From positions 10,950-74,949 of the forward strand of contig JBEKKT010000003.1 of the NCBI GenBank assembly GCA_050010535.1: a stretch of DNA of 64,000 bases, written 5' to 3'. The position numbers and the translations under genes are program-made. Below the pieces are notes generated by a model. It ran no database searches. It worked only from the letters and a program-made list of their open reading frames with translations, and was not told the origin of the DNA. Positions 43,867 through 52,550 of this stretch are shown here, piece by piece. Source of the DNA: JAJRAG01 sp050010535. Lineage in GTDB: Archaea > Thermoplasmatota > Thermoplasmata > Methanomassiliicoccales > JACIVX01. The stretch's first letter is position 1; the number at the start of each line of letters is the position of its first letter.

Positions 43867-45276
43867 ATGGTGATGCATCTGGACCTACTCTTCAATCCGG
43901 CAAGCGTTGCGATAGTCGGAGCCTCTGACCATCCTGGAAAGATCGGCAACACGGTCGTCTTCAATCTTCTGCAGGGCAGCGCTAGAAAGCTCTATCCCGT
44001 CAACCCGAACGAAACAGAAGTACTGGGTCTAAAGTGCTATCCTAGCGTCAAGAGCCTGCCGGAGGTCGTGGACTTGGCAGTCCTCGCGGTGCCTGCGAAG
44101 CTAACGGTCGGCGTCGCAAGAGAGTGCGCTGAGGCCGGCGTACCCTATGTGATATGCATCGCAGCCGGATTCGGTGAGATAGGCGAGGAAGGGAAGGCGA
44201 TGGAAGAGCGTTTGAGAGAGGCCATAAGGGGCAGCGGAACGAGAATAATCGGGCCTAACACAATGGGGATCATCGCTCCGAGGTCCGACCTCGATACCTT
44301 CTTCACTCCCAGGGACAGAAGCCCAAGACCCGGAGATGGAGTCATATCCGTAATCTCGCAGAGCGGTTCTGTTCTCTGCGGAGTCTATGAGGGAGCGGAG
44401 GACACCGGGGTCGGACTCTCGACGGCCATCGGCCTCGGCAACAAGGTCGATCTGAATGAGAATGACTTCATGGAATACTTCAAGGATGATGACCTGACGC
44501 GATGCATAGTCCTCTATCTGGAATCCTTCACAGACGGCAAGAGATTCCTCGAGTTATGCAAGGAAGTGACGCCAGACAAACCGGTCGTTGCGATCAAGGT
44601 CGGAAGGACCGAGAGAGGAGCGAAGGCCGCATCCTCCCACACTGGCGCCCTTGCGAGAGGTTCGGATGCATTGATAAATGGTGTTTTCAAGCAGTTCGGT
44701 ATTGAGAGAGCCTACGACGAGCAGGAACTTCTCGACCACGCGAAAGTGCTTGCGTACCTCGACCATATAGACGGTGACAGGATCGCTGTTCTCAGCAACA
44801 CCGGCGGTTTCGCGGTCATAGCGACCGACTACATCGAATCGAAAGATAATGGCGTTGGGTTGCGGATGGCAACGATAAGCGACCACGCGAAGAAGGAGAT
44901 CATGAGCAAGACCCAGTACTTCGCCTCCGCCCAGAACCCTGTGGACCTTACTGGAAGCGTCACCGACGAGACGTACGGTGATGCGCTCGAGATTCTTCAG
45001 AAGGAAGAGGACATCGACGCTATTCTCATACTACTCCAGCTTCAGGCGCCTCAACTCACGGAGGGCCTTGCGGACATCGTGGCAAGGATAGTCAACGAAG
45101 GCGGCAAGCCCGCGATTGTCTGCGCGATCGGCGGCAGCTTCCCAAGGCCGATGCTGAAGAGATTCGAACAGAAGGGGATACCTGCATATAGTTCGCTCAA
45201 ACGCGCCATATGGTCCCTCAGAGCCCTCTACGACAGGGGAAAGTACCTCAAGAGAGTCGGCGCACTCAACGAGTAG
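43867..45276 (+). CDS. acdA: ADP-forming acyl-CoA synthetase, alpha subunit
   Basis: A 469-residue alpha subunit: N-terminal CoA-binding domain (VGASDHPGKIGNTV), succinyl-CoA-ligase-like domains, and the phosphohistidine in SSHTGALARGSDAL near residue 260. With the separate beta subunit at 1.5 kb it makes ATP from acyl-CoA. A TATA-like CTCTATAAAGG lies about 20-27 bases upstream. GGTGG precedes the ATG at 43867; ATG 43873 is an alternative. Confidence 0.93.
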   Translation: MVMHLDLLFNPASVAIVGASDHPGKIGNTVVFNLLQGSARKLYPVNPNETEVLGLKCYPSVKSLPEVVDLAVLAVPAKLTVGVARECAEAGVPYVICIAAGFGEIGEEGKAMEERLREAIRGSGTRIIGPNTMGIIAPRSDLDTFFTPRDRSPRPGDGVISVISQSGSVLCGVYEGAEDTGVGLSTAIGLGNKVDLNENDFMEYFKDDDLTRCIVLYLESFTDGKRFLELCKEVTPDKPVVAIKVGRTERGAKAASSHTGALARGSDALINGVFKQFGIERAYDEQELLDHAKVLAYLDHIDGDRIAVLSNTGGFAVIATDYIESKDNGVGLRMATISDHAKKEIMSKTQYFASAQNPVDLTGSVTDETYGDALEILQKEEDIDAILILLQLQAPQLTEGLADIVARIVNEGGKPAIVCAIGGSFPRPMLKRFEQKGIPAYSSLKRAIWSLRALYDRGKYLKRVGALNE

Positions 45277-45329
45277 AGAACGCACAGAAAGTGTCTTAAG
45301 CGGAGCATGCAGCTATCGGGACGAACCCT

Positions 45330-45767
45330 ATGGACAAGGTCACGAGGATAGGAGTTTCGCTCGAACCAAGGCTTCTGAAGGAATTCGACGACCTCATTGC
45401 TGAAAAAAGGTATTCTGCGCGGTCCGAAGCGATAAGAGACCTTATTCGGGATGCACTCGCGGAGGAGACTTGGGAGAATGAGGAATCGAATGTGGTGGGA
45501 ACGATCACGCTGTTGTACGAGTACGAGAAGGGGGATGTGAGGGAGAGGCTTATTGAAATACAGCACCTCCACCATTCGCAGATATCATCCTCCATGCACA
45601 TCCATTTGAACACCGAGCAGTGCCTGGAGGTCCTCGTCGTCTCAGGCAAGGCAGGGGACATGAAGCGGCTGTCCGATGAGCTCCGCAGCGTGCGCGGGGT
45701 CCTCCACGGCAAGCTGACCATGACCGCCGGGGCAACGGGCACGCATGTGCATGAGGTAACAGATTGA
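45330..45767 (+). CDS. nikR: Nickel-responsive regulator NikR
   Basis: A 145-residue NikR: N-terminal ribbon-helix-helix (TRIGVSLEPRLLKEFDDL) and C-terminal ACT-like nickel-binding domain with HHSQISSSMHIHL and CLEVLVV, which contain the His and Cys ligands. It senses nickel and represses uptake or nickel-enzyme genes. It starts 53 bases after acdA, in the same direction. With hypA and hypD in the neighbourhood it points to a nickel-dependent hydrogenase. Confidence 0.95.
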   Translation: MDKVTRIGVSLEPRLLKEFDDLIAEKRYSARSEAIRDLIRDALAEETWENEESNVVGTITLLYEYEKGDVRERLIEIQHLHHSQISSSMHIHLNTEQCLEVLVVSGKAGDMKRLSDELRSVRGVLHGKLTMTAGATGTHVHEVTD

Positions 45768-45873
45768 GAAACATCTAGGAGGCATATCAGCTTTAAGTAA
45801 ACCAGAAGAAATGCCATCAGGGAGCAGGATTATCATATCCTATTTATACACAGGTCGCTTTGGACGGGGCTGA

Positions 45874-48162
45874 ATGAAGAAGCTTGTCATAAGCGAGAAG
45901 GTCAATGCCGCGGTGCGCATCGCCACGATGCTCTCAAATGGATCTCTAAAACGGAGGAATCTTGGCGGTGTCCCGGTATTCCATTTAGAGTCCGGCGACG
46001 ATGAGGTGGACGTGGTAGGTTTGCGCGGCCACATCCTGGAGCTCGACTACCCCGAGAATCTGAACGACTGGCACAAGGTCGATCCCGCCGATCTCGTTTA
46101 CGCCGTCCCAGAGAAGCGAGTCGTGGCAAAGAACATAATAAGCACACTGAAGAAGCTTGCAAGCGAGTGTGACCAGGTCATCATCGCCACCGACTACGAC
46201 AGAGAGGGGGAACTAATCGGACTTGAGACCGTCGATCAACTGGGCGTGGACCTTTCGAAGGTCAGTAGGGCCAGGTTTAGTGCGTTGACCAAGCAGGAGA
46301 TTGACATCGCGTTCTCCTCCCTGACCGAGCCAGACAAGAAGCTCGCTGAGTCCGCGGAATGCAGGCAGATAGTCGATCTCGCCTGGGGAGCATCCCTGAC
46401 GAGATTCATTTCGATCGCCTCAAGACAGGTCGGCACGAACTTCCTATCAGTAGGGAGGGTCCAAAGCCCCACTCTGAGTCTCATCGTGGACAGGAACAAG
46501 GAGATCGCCGAGTTCATCAAGAAACCATACTGGGAAGTACAAGCCAGATTTGAGAAGAACGGCCAGTTCAGCGGTCAGCATCGAGGGAATCCTTTTTGGG
46601 AATTGAAGGCGGCTGAGAAGGTTGTCTCGACATGTGAAGAATCGAAGACAGGGAAGGTCGTGTCATTCAGCAGGGATGCGAGAGACGAGTATCCTCCGCC
46701 ACCGTTCAACACGACGATGATGCTCGCTGAGGCGAACAAACTCGGATTCTCGGCAAGCAGGGCAATGAGCGTGGCCGAGGACCTATACACATCTGGATTC
46801 ACATCCTATCCGAGGACAGATAATACGGTCTACCCGAGATCCCTATCTCTCCGAGGAGTCCTTGAGCAACTCAAGAAGTCTGAGTTCAGCAAGGAAGCGG
46901 AGGAGCTGCTCTCGCAGAAGCAGTTGCGTCCATCGAGAGGAAGAGTGAGGGCGACGGATCATCCTCCGATTTACCCTGTGGAGGGGGCAACAAAGAAGCT
47001 GTTGAAGGGGGACAGATGGACGCTATATGAATTGATCGCGAGACGATTTATGGCCACGGTCGCCCCTTCTGCCCGTATCGAGCACACGAATTGCTCAGTG
47101 TCGGTCGAAGATCAACCTTTTGATTCGAAGGGTTACAGGATTCTGTCGCAAGGATGGCGGAGCTACTATCCATACTATCGAGTCTTGGAGATCATCGTGC
47201 CTCAGCTTCAGGACGGAGACGAGGTCACGGTCTTAGACGTGTCCCTCGACAAGAGAGAAACCCAGCCTCCCTCCAGATACTCCCAGGGCACGTTGATTCA
47301 AGAGATGGAGAACCTTGGTCTCGGCACCAAGAGCACAAGGCACGAGATTGTCCAGAAACTCTATGATCGCAACTACGTCCAGGGCGGCAATCTCATTCCA
47401 ACTCCGAGCGGGGTCGCCGTCGCGAGCTCACTAGAGAAGCACGCCAACATGATAACGGACAGCAAGATGACCGCCCACCTGGAGAAAGACATGGATGACA
47501 TAGCCAAGGGCGAGAGTACGCTAGGGGACGTCGTGAGGGAATCCCAGGACATGCTTTCAGACGTAATCGAGACGATGGGACAGCACAAGGATGAGATTGG
47601 AAAGGAAATCAGAAAAGCACTTGAAGAGCAACAATACGTTGGCATATGCCCAGACTGCGGCGGAAGGCTTAGGATGATGCGGTCGCGGAAAGGTGGCGAG
47701 TTCATCGGTTGCTCCAACTACCCAGATTGCAAGAAGGCCTATCCGAAGCCACGCGGCGCTCTTGTCCAGCCGACCGAAGAAAAGTGCGAGGTGTGCGGTT
47801 CTCCGAAGCTGAGGGTCATCAGGAGGGGGCAGCCCCCACTCATTCACTGCGTAGACCCTGACTGTGAGAGCAACAAGAGGATGACCTCGATAGGGAAGTG
47901 CCCGAAATGCGGGAGCGAACTGCGCATAATTTATTCCAAGGCGGGGAAGCGGTTTATCGGATGCTCGAACTATCCAAAATGCAGGAAAACATACCCGCTT
48001 CCGCAGAGAGGAAGGATTAGCGTCTTGAACGAATCCTGCAATGCGTGCGGGGCCCCGATGATCGAGGTGAGGAATGGCGGGCGTTCCTGGCGACTGTGCG
48101 TCGACATGGAATGTGCTTCGAAGAAGAATGGGACAGCAAGGACCGGGAAGAGTCAGAAGTAG
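45874..48162 (+). CDS. topA: DNA topoisomerase I (type IA)
   Basis: An archaeal type IA topoisomerase of 762 residues: TOPRIM domain with ATDYDREGE, the active-site tyrosine in FTSYPRTDNTVYP, and a long C-terminal region with four zinc-finger modules beginning CPDCGG, CEVCGS, CPKCGS and CNACGA. It relaxes negative supercoils. A TATA-like TATTTATACACAG lies about 25-35 bases upstream of the ATG. This is not a reverse gyrase (no helicase domain), so nothing suggests a hyperthermophile. Confidence 0.94.
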   Translation: MKKLVISEKVNAAVRIATMLSNGSLKRRNLGGVPVFHLESGDDEVDVVGLRGHILELDYPENLNDWHKVDPADLVYAVPEKRVVAKNIISTLKKLASECDQVIIATDYDREGELIGLETVDQLGVDLSKVSRARFSALTKQEIDIAFSSLTEPDKKLAESAECRQIVDLAWGASLTRFISIASRQVGTNFLSVGRVQSPTLSLIVDRNKEIAEFIKKPYWEVQARFEKNGQFSGQHRGNPFWELKAAEKVVSTCEESKTGKVVSFSRDARDEYPPPPFNTTMMLAEANKLGFSASRAMSVAEDLYTSGFTSYPRTDNTVYPRSLSLRGVLEQLKKSEFSKEAEELLSQKQLRPSRGRVRATDHPPIYPVEGATKKLLKGDRWTLYELIARRFMATVAPSARIEHTNCSVSVEDQPFDSKGYRILSQGWRSYYPYYRVLEIIVPQLQDGDEVTVLDVSLDKRETQPPSRYSQGTLIQEMENLGLGTKSTRHEIVQKLYDRNYVQGGNLIPTPSGVAVASSLEKHANMITDSKMTAHLEKDMDDIAKGESTLGDVVRESQDMLSDVIETMGQHKDEIGKEIRKALEEQQYVGICPDCGGRLRMMRSRKGGEFIGCSNYPDCKKAYPKPRGALVQPTEEKCEVCGSPKLRVIRRGQPPLIHCVDPDCESNKRMTSIGKCPKCGSELRIIYSKAGKRFIGCSNYPKCRKTYPLPQRGRISVLNESCNACGAPMIEVRNGGRSWRLCVDMECASKKNGTARTGKSQK

Positions 48163-48164
48163 TG

Positions 48165-48434
48165 TCAGGCTTCGATCCTCGACAGCCTGAAGACGACCGG
48201 ATTCCTCGGATCGATGCAACAGCAATGGACGACCCCTTCTTCCTCCTCGAACTCCTTGAAGTCCCCTCCGAACCTCAGGGCCGTCACAAAAGGAAATATG
48301 ACATACGTCGCCCAAACGCAAAGGTCGGTAGGCGGGAAGGCGCCGAACTCGAATGTGTCCCCTATCTTAATTCCCATGGGGCACTTGCCTGACCCATTTA
48401 TTTCAACGACTTCCACCTTGACGTTGCAGGACAT
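48165..48434 (-). CDS. TIGR04076-family small protein
   Basis: A small cysteine-containing protein of 89 residues from the ATG at 48434: it begins MSCNVKVEVVEI, contains KCPMGIKIGDTFEF and ends with the HCCCIDPRNPVVFRL segment. I recognise it as the TIGR04076 pattern, a family of unknown function. The ATG is six bases from the stop of the SPASM radical SAM gene, so it is co-transcribed with it. The clustered cysteines could be a maturase substrate or a cluster site. Confidence 0.75.
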   Translation of the reverse strand: MSCNVKVEVVEINGSGKCPMGIKIGDTFEFGAFPPTDLCVWATYVIFPFVTALRFGGDFKEFEEEEGVVHCCCIDPRNPVVFRLSRIEA

Positions 48435-48439
48435 GATGC

Positions 48440-49876
48440 TCACGACGATTTTTCCTCTACGTCCTTGATGATTTCGTTGTAGTACGCGACGTTGTTGATG
48501 CATCCCGGGTCCGGAGCCTTGTAGTTTCCGAAGTAACCGTAAGCACGGGCCCTGCAACCTCCGCAATGGTAGCGGTAGTCGCAACTCCTACAGTTGTCCT
48601 CGAGGATGTCCTTGTTGCGAAGTTCCGCGAACACCTTGTTGTTCCTCCAGATGTCCTCGATGTCGTCTGTGCGGACGTTTCCGACCCTCAGCGGGAAGAA
48701 GACGCACGGCTCGATGTTCCCATTCGCACGTATCGCCATGTAGAAGCGGCCTGCGCCACATCCTCCTATGAACTCCGTGAGACTGAAGAGGCTCCCGTCG
48801 ACCTGGGGGTTCGAGAAGTGAGTCGGAACGACCAACGGTCCGCCTTCTCCGCAATTCTGGAGAGCGATCCTAGCATACTGGGGCGCGGTCGTGAGTATCT
48901 CAACGTCGGTCTCCTTGAGCTTATTGAACAACATGACCAGGAGGTCCTCCCTCTCCTGCGGGGAAAGATCGTTCTCGATGATCAATTTCCCACGTCCGGT
49001 TGGGACGAAGTTGTAGACCATGAACCAATTGACTCCTAGAGAGTCGCACAGGTCGATTATCTTCGGGATCTGGGTCAGGTTCTTCTTCGTCGCCGTCGTT
49101 GCAACGCTAACAAAGAACCCCTCAGCAACAGCATTCTTGACACCCTGGATGGTCTTGTCGAAGGCACCAGGTATCCCTCTGAAATTGTCGTGAGTAGCCG
49201 CATCTGCGCCATCGACGCTTATCTGCAGATAAGACACGCCGGCTTCTTTCATCCGCCGTGCCTTCTCCTTCGTTATGAGCGTCCCGTTGGTCGCAATCGA
49301 GACGTACATACCATGGTCTGCGCCGCGCCTGGCTATATCTAGTATGTCAGGGCGGACCAGGGGCTCACCACCAGACAAAGCGAGTACTGGAATGCCCATA
49401 GTAGCGAGTTTGTCGACGACTCTCAAGGCCTCTTCGTGCGTTAGCTCGTCCCCGCTGACCTTTCCTGCCTGGGCGTAACAGTGCTGGCATTTGAGGTTGC
49501 ACGCATTGGTTACATCCCATACGACCTGGAATGGGGCACCAGGAACGAACGGCTTTTTGACCCCGAAGTCCGCTATTCCTTTGACCACGCAAGAAAGACC
49601 TTTGCGCCAGTAGGGATTCTTGAAAGTCTTCTTCATCTCCTCTTCGGTCACCCCAAAGGACTTCGCGCCCCTTTTCAGGATCGATGCCAGAGGTTTCTTG
49701 GCGATCTTGCAATACGTGCAAGCGTCATCCCTCTCGCCAACATAGAGCTCAAGGGCGACCTCCAGTCGGTTCTTCTTATCGGTCTCGCAATACTTGCTCA
49801 TCCCCGAAAGCACCTTACGAGTGACAGGGTTCCCGATCATCGTTTTTAGGACCTGTACACTTGTGCCAGTCTTCAT
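48440..49876 (-). CDS. Radical SAM/SPASM-domain maturase
   Basis: A 478-residue radical SAM enzyme with the CNLKCQHC cluster motif near residue 127, TNGTLI and a C-terminal SPASM domain with cysteines in GGCGAGRF, EPCVFFP and CRSCDYRYHCGGCRARAYG. The first 100 residues form an unusual extra domain with a CTYC pair near residue 53. SPASM enzymes often modify peptides or build cofactors. Its partner is the TIGR04076 protein downstream. It lies downstream of the corrinoid-protein/GTPase/His-rich genes on the same strand with a 259-base gap. Confidence 0.8.
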   Translation of the reverse strand: MKTGTSVQVLKTMIGNPVTRKVLSGMSKYCETDKKNRLEVALELYVGERDDACTYCKIAKKPLASILKRGAKSFGVTEEEMKKTFKNPYWRKGLSCVVKGIADFGVKKPFVPGAPFQVVWDVTNACNLKCQHCYAQAGKVSGDELTHEEALRVVDKLATMGIPVLALSGGEPLVRPDILDIARRGADHGMYVSIATNGTLITKEKARRMKEAGVSYLQISVDGADAATHDNFRGIPGAFDKTIQGVKNAVAEGFFVSVATTATKKNLTQIPKIIDLCDSLGVNWFMVYNFVPTGRGKLIIENDLSPQEREDLLVMLFNKLKETDVEILTTAPQYARIALQNCGEGGPLVVPTHFSNPQVDGSLFSLTEFIGGCGAGRFYMAIRANGNIEPCVFFPLRVGNVRTDDIEDIWRNNKVFAELRNKDILEDNCRSCDYRYHCGGCRARAYGYFGNYKAPDPGCINNVAYYNEIIKDVEEKSS

Positions 49877-50135
49877 CTGATTTCACATCCCCACGCAAGC
49901 GATTAGGACCATGAGTCTTCCCTGCAATCCATTTATTAGACATGAACTCAGCCGTTTGGCAGCGGTGAGAATACCTTCAGTTTTCTATATATTACTTTTG
50001 GGCGTACAGGATAAATATGAACAACTGGCACTGCTGAAAAGACGATCTCAGAATACATTGAATGACATTCTGACGTGAAAGCAAAGAGACCGCATTCTGG
50101 ACTCACTGCCGCAAGTGCCCAGACGTCCAGTGACG

Positions 50136-50594
50136 TCAATGAGTCTCATGCTGATCTTCATGAGCATGTTCGCGCACATGCTCATGTTCGTGCTCATGCT
50201 CGACGGCCAGATCTTCGATCTCGACGAAGGAATCTGTGCCCGCCAGAACGGTATCCGAAGCCCGTACCACGACATCCTCAATCTTAGACCTATCAAGCCC
50301 ATAGACCAACACATTGAGCACAAGGTCCAGACGGCGGGCCTCTCCTCCAAATTCGCCCTTGCATCTCACCTTCCCGCTCGAATCAGTAGCGCTGCAGGTG
50401 ACAAACCCTCCCTTGCCAGCTTCCGCGATGCACTTTATGTGGCCGACCAGAGTCGCCCCTGCCTCACCACAACCTATGGCCGTCGTTGACATGAAGTCCT
50501 GCGCCAGCTGCCGGAGTTCGGTCGCGCTTCTTGGCCTCTTGAAGCGGGCATGAATCCGACCGGCATACGCGGCGAAGTCAGGCGTGTACATCAT
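50136..50594 (-). CDS. His-rich protein downstream of a CobW-type GTPase
   Basis: A 152-residue protein with an unrecognised N-terminal domain (MMYTPDFAAYAGRIHARF) and a C-terminal tail of alternating His and Glu (HEHEHEHVREHAHED), a likely metal-storage or transfer segment. Its start overlaps the GTPase stop (ATGA), so it is its translational partner. Zinc, cobalt or nickel is the probable cargo. Two internal cysteines may add a second site. Beyond this the role is unknown. Confidence 0.7.
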   Translation of the reverse strand: MMYTPDFAAYAGRIHARFKRPRSATELRQLAQDFMSTTAIGCGEAGATLVGHIKCIAEAGKGGFVTCSATDSSGKVRCKGEFGGEARRLDLVLNVLVYGLDRSKIEDVVVRASDTVLAGTDSFVEIEDLAVEHEHEHEHVREHAHEDQHETH

Positions 50595-51187
50595 TTCACC
50601 AGCAAGTCGACAACCTTGTCGAGGTTCGTTCCCTCAGTCGCCGAGGCCGCGACTATGCTACCAGACACGTGAAGATTCCTGAGAGCTCTCTCAATATCCT
50701 TGACAGCGAGGTCGTCGACCTCATCGATCTTGTTAATTATTACGACATCCGCGGCCTTAACCTGTGCCTTCAGAGGTCTTTCCAGCGCCTTCACGAGTAC
50801 TGAGAACCGAACAGAATCTACTATTACGACTGTCTTCGTCTTCGCTACCGGGGGGCCCGTGTAGTAGCCCAGAGAGTTCAAGATGCTCTGGGGATCCGCT
50901 ATCCCAGTAGGCTCGACGATGACGATGTCCGGCTTGAAATTCTCTGCGACCTGTTTCAAAGTCTGGATGAAATCTGGACCAAGAGTGCAACAGATGCAGC
51001 CGCTGGAGAGCTCCTGCACCTTCAGGCCGTACTTATCCATCACCTTGCCATCAATGCCAATCTTCCCAAAATCGTTGACTATTATGGCGACCTTCTTGTT
51101 TGATTTCCCAATAAGCTTTCCTATTGTCGAAAGAATCATCGTTGTTTTTCCAGAGCCTAGGAATCCTGCAATCACCAATACGTCCAT
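50591..51187 (-). CDS. CobW/G3E-type metallochaperone GTPase
   Basis: A G3E P-loop GTPase of 198 residues: Walker A GFLGSGKTT near residue 8, the metal-binding GCICCTL (CxCC) near residue 64, the EPTGIADP motif, and the guanine-specific NKID near residue 151. CobW-type proteins deliver zinc or cobalt to enzymes. It lacks the large C-terminal domain seen in longer family members. It sits between a corrinoid protein and a His-rich partner, so metal loading of a corrinoid or zinc methyltransferase is a natural guess. Confidence 0.88.
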   Translation of the reverse strand: MDVLVIAGFLGSGKTTMILSTIGKLIGKSNKKVAIIVNDFGKIGIDGKVMDKYGLKVQELSSGCICCTLGPDFIQTLKQVAENFKPDIVIVEPTGIADPQSILNSLGYYTGPPVAKTKTVVIVDSVRFSVLVKALERPLKAQVKAADVVIINKIDEVDDLAVKDIERALRNLHVSGSIVAASATEGTNLDKVVDLLVK

Positions 51188-51288
51188 GGCAACACCTGCA
51201 GCATCGAGGAACGAGTCGTGGTGGAGGCAATTTGCACTCCGTATACATAAAGCTAGTTCTCCTCAGATCCGACCATTGCCGCATTTTC

Positions 51289-51384
51289 GGAACTTCAAAA
51301 TCGGATCCAGAGCGGTCTGATGCTTAGTGAGCGCCCGACAGTCGTACTGTCTGGCACCGAGGAAGTTCGAAATCGGATTCAGAG
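51289..51384. repeat. Imperfect 24-bp direct repeats flanking a hairpin
   Basis: GGAACTTCAAAATCGGATCC with AGAG (51289-51312) recurs as GGAAGTTCGAAATCGGATTC with AGAG (51361-51384), 21 of 24 bases identical and exactly 72 bases apart. Between them lies the perfect hairpin GACAGT-CGT-ACTGTC (51337-51351). The block is 100-200 bases upstream of the GTPase start. Its core GATTCAGAG occurs again at 52344-52352 in the divergent promoter region. It could be a pair of operators or an RNA element. Confidence 0.5.
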
Positions 51385-51459
51385 TTCAATGAGCATTCTA
51401 TCCGGTTTCACAAAGCTACGGACCGTCCCAACAATTTCCTGCTGAGTCATCTCAGCCAT
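51379..51459 (-). CDS. Possible 26-residue peptide after the corrinoid-protein gene
   Basis: An ATG directly follows the TAG stop of the corrinoid-protein gene (51460-51462), and the frame gives 26 residues starting MAEMTQQEIVGTV to TGA at 51379. It has no separate ribosome binding site but could be translated by re-initiation. It may be the truncated start of a lost downstream gene, or read-through of TAG would make it a C-terminal extension. No motif. Confidence 0.3.
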   Translation of the reverse strand: MAEMTQQEIVGTVRSFVKPDRMLIEL

Positions 51460-52098
51460 CTACTGCACCCCCAGAGCTCTCTTTATGACATCAGCGCCTT
51501 CAAAGGCATTCTTGCCGTACAGGTCTCCTCCGATCTCCTTGACATAAGTCTTGTCGACCGGAGCTCCACCGCAAATTACCTTCACTTCCCCTCGAATCCC
51601 GTCCTCTACAAGCCGGTCGATCACTTTCTTCAAGTTTACCATCGTAGTCGTGATGAGTGTGGACATGCCGATGACGTCCGCACCGGACGACTTCGCCGCT
51701 GATGAGAAGGTCGAGGGCTTGACATCGTTGCCTAGGTCGACAACGTTGAAGCCGCTAACCTCTAACGCCACACACGCAAGATTCTTTCCAAGATCGTGGA
51801 TGTCCCCTTCGACAGTGCCCATGACTGCCGTCCCGATCTTCTTATCAGTCGCTTTGAAGTGAGGCCTCACCATTTCCATCGCTTTCTTGAAAGCGTTCGC
51901 AGCAACGATTACGTCGACCAAGAAGGCCTCGCCTTTCGCGAATCTCTCTCCAATTACGTCCATTCCCGGGGCGAGTCCTTTCTCGATAATTTCGATTGGA
52001 GACTTCTTCTCGGCATTCAGGGCCTTGTCGACGATTGATGTTACAACTTTGACATTGCCAACAATAACCGCATTAGCCAGGTCTCTGTAATTCACCAT
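51460..52098 (-). CDS. Methyltransferase cognate corrinoid protein
   Basis: About 212 residues from the ATG at 52098 (preceded by GGAAAGGG). An N-terminal helical cap domain is followed by a cobalamin-binding domain with the signature EGDIHDLGKN (Asp99, His101, Gly104), then MSTLITTTM and VICGGAPV. Such proteins carry a methyl group on cobalt between a substrate methyltransferase and an acceptor enzyme. Neither is adjacent in the operon: a GTPase and a His-rich protein follow instead. The frame could extend upstream to 52182, but with an implausible sequence. Confidence 0.9.
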   Translation of the reverse strand: MVNYRDLANAVIVGNVKVVTSIVDKALNAEKKSPIEIIEKGLAPGMDVIGERFAKGEAFLVDVIVAANAFKKAMEMVRPHFKATDKKIGTAVMGTVEGDIHDLGKNLACVALEVSGFNVVDLGNDVKPSTFSSAAKSSGADVIGMSTLITTTMVNLKKVIDRLVEDGIRGEVKVICGGAPVDKTYVKEIGGDLYGKNAFEGADVIKRALGVQ

Positions 52099-52550
52099 AT
52101 TATCCCTTTCCTTCCCCCCCCCACCAGATGGCACATGTGTAGGCCGGGTCCAGAGATGATCGGCCAGACGATTCACTGGCATTGGCCACTGAGGGGCTTG
52201 TGATTGTCTTAATGAACCCTCACCTTTATTCTATGTAGTCCCCAAATTCCCCCAAGCATATATATTATGCACTTTCCTCCAGAGTCTGGTCTGGCAGATC
52301 GTCCAATAGAAAGGCGACCAATTCCATCACACGGACTGGATTTGATTCAGAGGATCGCGCGAGGAATGTTGCCTACGAAAAAACGACTTCGGCACCCATT
52401 AAAAGATTTGATGGTAAGGACAACACAAATGGGGGCCATATGTACTTGAGGGAGAGGACCTACTCCATTGAAGGACGCGATATACCAAGACAATCAAACA
52501 AGATCAAAATGAACTAGGGAACTCCAAGGCATACCAGAGGTCTGAAAAAC
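52099..52550. promoter_or_regulatory. Divergent regulatory region: corrinoid protein / RACo
   Basis: About 450 bases without a gene between the divergent corrinoid-protein and RACo genes. GCATATATATTATGC at 52257-52271, a near-palindromic TATA block, could serve either direction; CATTAAAAG at 52397-52405 is another possibility for the plus strand. A long poly-G/C run (52114-52122) lies just before the corrinoid-protein start. The GATTCAGAG found in the repeats at 51.3 kb occurs at 52344. The 60-codon plus-strand frame in the middle is not convincing. Confidence 0.5.

Noticed and set aside
52267..52449. A 60-codon plus-strand frame in the corrinoid/RACo intergenic region
   Set aside because: No ribosome binding site, overlaps TATA-like sequences, and no recognisable motif.
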